Of a stretch of 64,000 bases of DNA, positions 61,871-64,000 are shown one piece after another. The stretch comes from Dehalobacterium formicoaceticum (lineage in GTDB: Bacteria; Bacillota; Dehalobacteriia; Dehalobacteriales; Dehalobacteriaceae): assembly GCF_002224645.1 (NCBI RefSeq), contig NZ_CP022121.1:2362501-2426500 (forward strand), in the 5' to 3' direction. How positions within the stretch are numbered: the first letter of the stretch is position 1; each line of letters begins with the position of its first letter. Position numbers and translations under genes: made by a program. The notes beneath the pieces were generated by a model. It was not told the DNA's origin. It searched no databases and saw only the letters and a program-made list of their open reading frames with translations.

Positions 61871-61883
61871 ATGAAAACTCCTT

Positions 61884-62480
61884 TCAATGCATCAGAGATA
61901 CGATCTGATGAAAAACCGTATTCAATCCCAAGGTATAAAGAGCTATATTGGCGGGTTTACCGAGCAGGATAACGGCGACAAAATTTTTCCAACTCATTTG
62001 GGTGGTACCGGCCAAATAGCACAAAAAATCATCCGGTGCCACCGGAAGAAAAATCGCGATTGCAAACCATTTGGCAAATTGACTCGCGTTTCCCGTCCAC
62101 GTTTCATACTTTGCAATTGTTTTCTCGTTAAAAATAGAGTATAAAATTGGCTTACCGCAGTTTCTGGCAATGCAGAATGCCGTAATGGAACCAATGCAAA
62201 TGCCAATATAATTGTAGAGTAAGCCTGTCCATGGACCGAACAGCAATACGCCCCCCAAGCAGCCGAGACCCCCCGGAAGGATTGGAACGACCACCTGGAC
62301 AGCTTGAAAAGCGATAAAAACCAGCGCTCCGATTGCACCAAACCCTGCGATATATGCCTGCAAAGCCTCCAGAGACGTGAAAAGATGCCGATTGTAGGCA
62401 TAAACAAAAAACGCGATACAAACTGCCAGGCTGAGTACAGAGAATGCGTTGATGGTTCTTTTTGTTAAGTTCTTTGACAT
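61884..62480 (-). CDS. TVP38/TMEM64 (DedA-related) membrane protein
   Basis: 198 residues with about five or six helices. The core motif GGLGCLGGVLLFGPWTGLLYNYIGICIGSITAFCIARNCGKP and FLPVAPDDFLCYLAGTTQMSWKNF are characteristic. Relatives may move lipids across the membrane. ATG 62480 with GAGGTTAG is preferred; in-frame ATGs at 62495 and 62510 lack an RBS. With the downstream glycosyltransferase it could serve a membrane-lipid or lipoglycan pathway. Confidence 0.87.
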   Translation of the reverse strand: MSKNLTKRTINAFSVLSLAVCIAFFVYAYNRHLFTSLEALQAYIAGFGAIGALVFIAFQAVQVVVPILPGGLGCLGGVLLFGPWTGLLYNYIGICIGSITAFCIARNCGKPILYSIFNEKTIAKYETWTGNASQFAKWFAIAIFLPVAPDDFLCYLAGTTQMSWKNFVAVILLGKPANIALYTLGLNTVFHQIVSLMH

Positions 62481-62594
62481 AACATCTAACCTCATAATTA
62501 AAAAATTCATTTGTTGCCTGTATTGAAACCAGTATAAGCAAGTGGATTAAACTTTGTCTATAATAGAGTTAAACTGCAGATAAAATATTATCAA

Positions 62595-63284
62595 TTACGC
62601 CTTAAACCGGTAGCCCGCACCCCGGACAGTCTGGATATAACGAGGATTGCTCGGGTCTGCTTCTATTTTGTCCCGCAGCCGGTTAATGTGGACGGCAACA
62701 GTGGCATTATCGCCCATGGCGTCCATACCCCAGATGCGCTCATAGAGCGTTTCGCGGCTGAACACCACGTCCATGTTAAGCATCATAAACAGCAGCAGTT
62801 CATATTCTTTATTTTTCAGATCAATTTCTGTTTCGTTCATATAGACCCGGTGGGTATTGGTGTTGATGCGGATATTGCCCATGCTGATCTGCGTTGGTAC
62901 GGTCTTGCCCGTCTGCTTCAATCGGGCGTACCGTGCCAGATGCGCCTTGACCCGCGCCACCAGCACGCTTGGCGAAAAGGGTTTTTCGATATAATCGTCC
63001 GCGCCGAGTCCAAGTCCGCGTATCTTGTCGATATCCTCCCGCCTAGCTGTGACCATCAGAATCGGAATATCCAGTGTCTCCCGCAGCTCACGGCAGACGG
63101 TAAAGCCATCCATACCGGGAAGCATAAGATCAAGCAGGATCAAATCAAAACCGCCCTTTAAAGCTTTTTCCATACCGCTCTTGCCGTCCGGCGCGATCTC
63201 TACCTCAAAATGGTCAATCACAAGGTAATCCCGCTCAATGGCGGCGATGGCGTTATCATCTTCTATTATCAATATTTTTTCCAT
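62595..63284 (-). CDS. OmpR/PhoB-family response regulator
   Basis: 229 residues. The receiver domain has the acidic pair EDD at 8-10, phospho-acceptor Asp52 (LILLDLMLPGMDG), Thr in MVTAR and Lys in IEKPF. A winged-helix DNA-binding domain spans about 130-229 (LKNKEYELLLFMMLN, TVAVHINRLRDKIEADPSNPRYIQTVRGAGYRF). It starts one base after the kinase stop in the opposite reading sense of the list, i.e. it lies downstream of the kinase in the same operon (kinase 63286, regulator 63284). It probably controls the TVP38/glycosyltransferase genes 84 bases further on. Confidence 0.95.
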   Translation of the reverse strand: MEKILIIEDDNAIAAIERDYLVIDHFEVEIAPDGKSGMEKALKGGFDLILLDLMLPGMDGFTVCRELRETLDIPILMVTARREDIDKIRGLGLGADDYIEKPFSPSVLVARVKAHLARYARLKQTGKTVPTQISMGNIRINTNTHRVYMNETEIDLKNKEYELLLFMMLNMDVVFSRETLYERIWGMDAMGDNATVAVHINRLRDKIEADPSNPRYIQTVRGAGYRFKA

Positions 63285-63285
63285 G

Positions 63286-63999
63286 TTATTCCTCCGCTTT
63301 TGGCAGCCAAATTAAGATTTCCAGACCGCAGTTTTCTTGGGACTTTGCCTTAATGGTTCCCTTCATGCGGTGTACCGCATTGGCTGCGATGGCAAGGCCA
63401 AGACCACTGCCGCGATGGGGGTTCTGCCGTGACTGATCACTGCGGTAAAACACCTCGAACAGATGGGGCAATGCATCCTCAGAAACACCTGGGCCATCAT
63501 CACAAAGAGACAGACAATATCCGTCGTTTTCCTCCTCCAAAGAAATGTCCAGATTTCCCGTCGCCTTAGTTTTATACTTTAAGCTGTTCTCGATAATGTT
63601 TGTGAGCACACGTCGAAGATGATCCGGGTCAGCCGCTATTGTCGCCGGCACAAGTACATTTATAGAGATGATAAGCCCCTTTTCCTCGTACTCTGCGCCC
63701 AGTGCTCGTACAAGCTGCCGCACCTCATCGTCAAGCCGCAGAAGTTCCGGATTGTCCGGGTACTCGCCCAGCTCCATTTTGGAGAACAAAAAGATCTTTG
63801 CCAGCATACGGTCGATGTCCTCGGCCTTGCTCTTTATGATTTCCAGATATCCTTTTTGGGCCTGGGGCGTTTTGGCAACACCGTCCAAAAGTCCCTCCAC
63901 ATAAGCGCGGATCGAGGTCAGCGGACTGCGCAGGTCATGTGAGATGCCGACAAGCAATTCCTTACGACTGTGCTCATGCTGCTGTAACAGCTCAACCGT
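63286..63999 (-). CDS. Sensor histidine kinase, N-terminus beyond the window
   Basis: About 237 C-terminal residues are present; the frame is open to the window end. The dimerisation domain carries the phospho-His in GISHDLRSPLTSIRAYVEGL. The ATPase domain follows with N box NIIENSLKYK, G1 SLCDDGPGVSE, F box LPHLFEVFYR and G2 HRGSGLGLAI. The sensor region is not in the window, so the signal is unknown. It forms a two-component pair with the response regulator that follows. Confidence 0.93.
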   Translation of the reverse strand, partial: TVELLQQHEHSRKELLVGISHDLRSPLTSIRAYVEGLLDGVAKTPQAQKGYLEIIKSKAEDIDRMLAKIFLFSKMELGEYPDNPELLRLDDEVRQLVRALGAEYEEKGLIISINVLVPATIAADPDHLRRVLTNIIENSLKYKTKATGNLDISLEEENDGYCLSLCDDGPGVSEDALPHLFEVFYRSDQSRQNPHRGSGLGLAIAANAVHRMKGTIKAKSQENCGLEILIWLPKAEE

Positions 64000-64000
64000 T

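Noticed and set aside
1-64000. CRISPR arrays, tRNA and rRNA genes
   Set aside because: No regularly spaced direct repeats of CRISPR size, and no cloverleaf or rRNA core sequence noticed on either strand by reading; a tRNAscan or Infernal run would be needed to exclude a missed tRNA.

Overview
The window reads as chromosomal DNA of a low-to-mid GC Gram-positive anaerobe (class Clostridia). Signs are strong AGGAGG-type ribosome binding sites with frequent TTG/GTG starts, SpoVB/MurJ-type and BmrCD/TM287-288-type proteins, a sigma-54 activator and a corrinoid methyltransferase operon like those of methylotrophic or acetogenic Peptococcaceae. The last point is inference: no rRNA or other taxonomic marker is present.

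Layout. 1-9.9 kb: end of a beta-propeller protein, a TetR regulator divergent from a CPC-type metal P-type ATPase, a complete group II intron sitting inside a REP-like hairpin, a RAYT (REP-associated transposase) gene, and a heterodimeric ABC exporter. 10.0-11.5 kb: an intact IS256-family element with target duplication. 11.5-21.4 kb: an RlmA-like rRNA methyltransferase, a RAYT/REP remnant, then a methyl-transfer unit. That unit holds a PAS/AAA+/Fis sigma-54 activator, paired palindromic upstream sites, a -24/-12 promoter, a four-domain rhodanese protein, a corrinoid protein, a monomethylamine-methyltransferase (MtmB) homologue lacking pyrrolysine, a multi-pass membrane protein and an MtgA/MtrH-like methyl-THF methyltransferase. 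Together they would take a methyl group from an unknown substrate through cobalamin to tetrahydrofolate; no corrinoid activase is seen here. 21.4-28.9 kb: glycosyltransferase, PHP phosphoesterase, a zone rich in REPs and truncated intron ends that has cut into a HepT/MntA toxin-antitoxin pair, pyridoxamine kinase, an FMN-binding protein and an ECF sigma/anti-sigma pair.

29-50.2 kb is accessory DNA: a second IS256 element, a large serine recombinase, small regulators and a RepA-like ATPase of an integrative element, a complete 3.7-kb Tn7/Mu-like transposon (TGTT ends, 5-bp CGTGG duplication) that splits one gene of that element, and a defence island. The island has an XRE regulator, a DUF4011-helicase-Vsr-DUF3320 protein (Hhe type), and an AAA ATPase plus subtilisin-like protease (IetAS type). 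Similar 42-bp direct repeats bracket the IetAS pair. 50.3-64 kb returns to core-like genes: SatP/YaaH transporter, serine hydrolase, SbcD-SbcC nuclease, TIGR04076 protein, EamA transporter, a polysaccharide flippase, and a glycosyltransferase/TVP38/two-component operon whose kinase runs off the window.

The most promising material is the pyrrolysine-less MtmB operon with its rhodanese partner, and the association of a group II intron with RAYT/REP hairpins. No tRNA, rRNA or CRISPR array was recognised.
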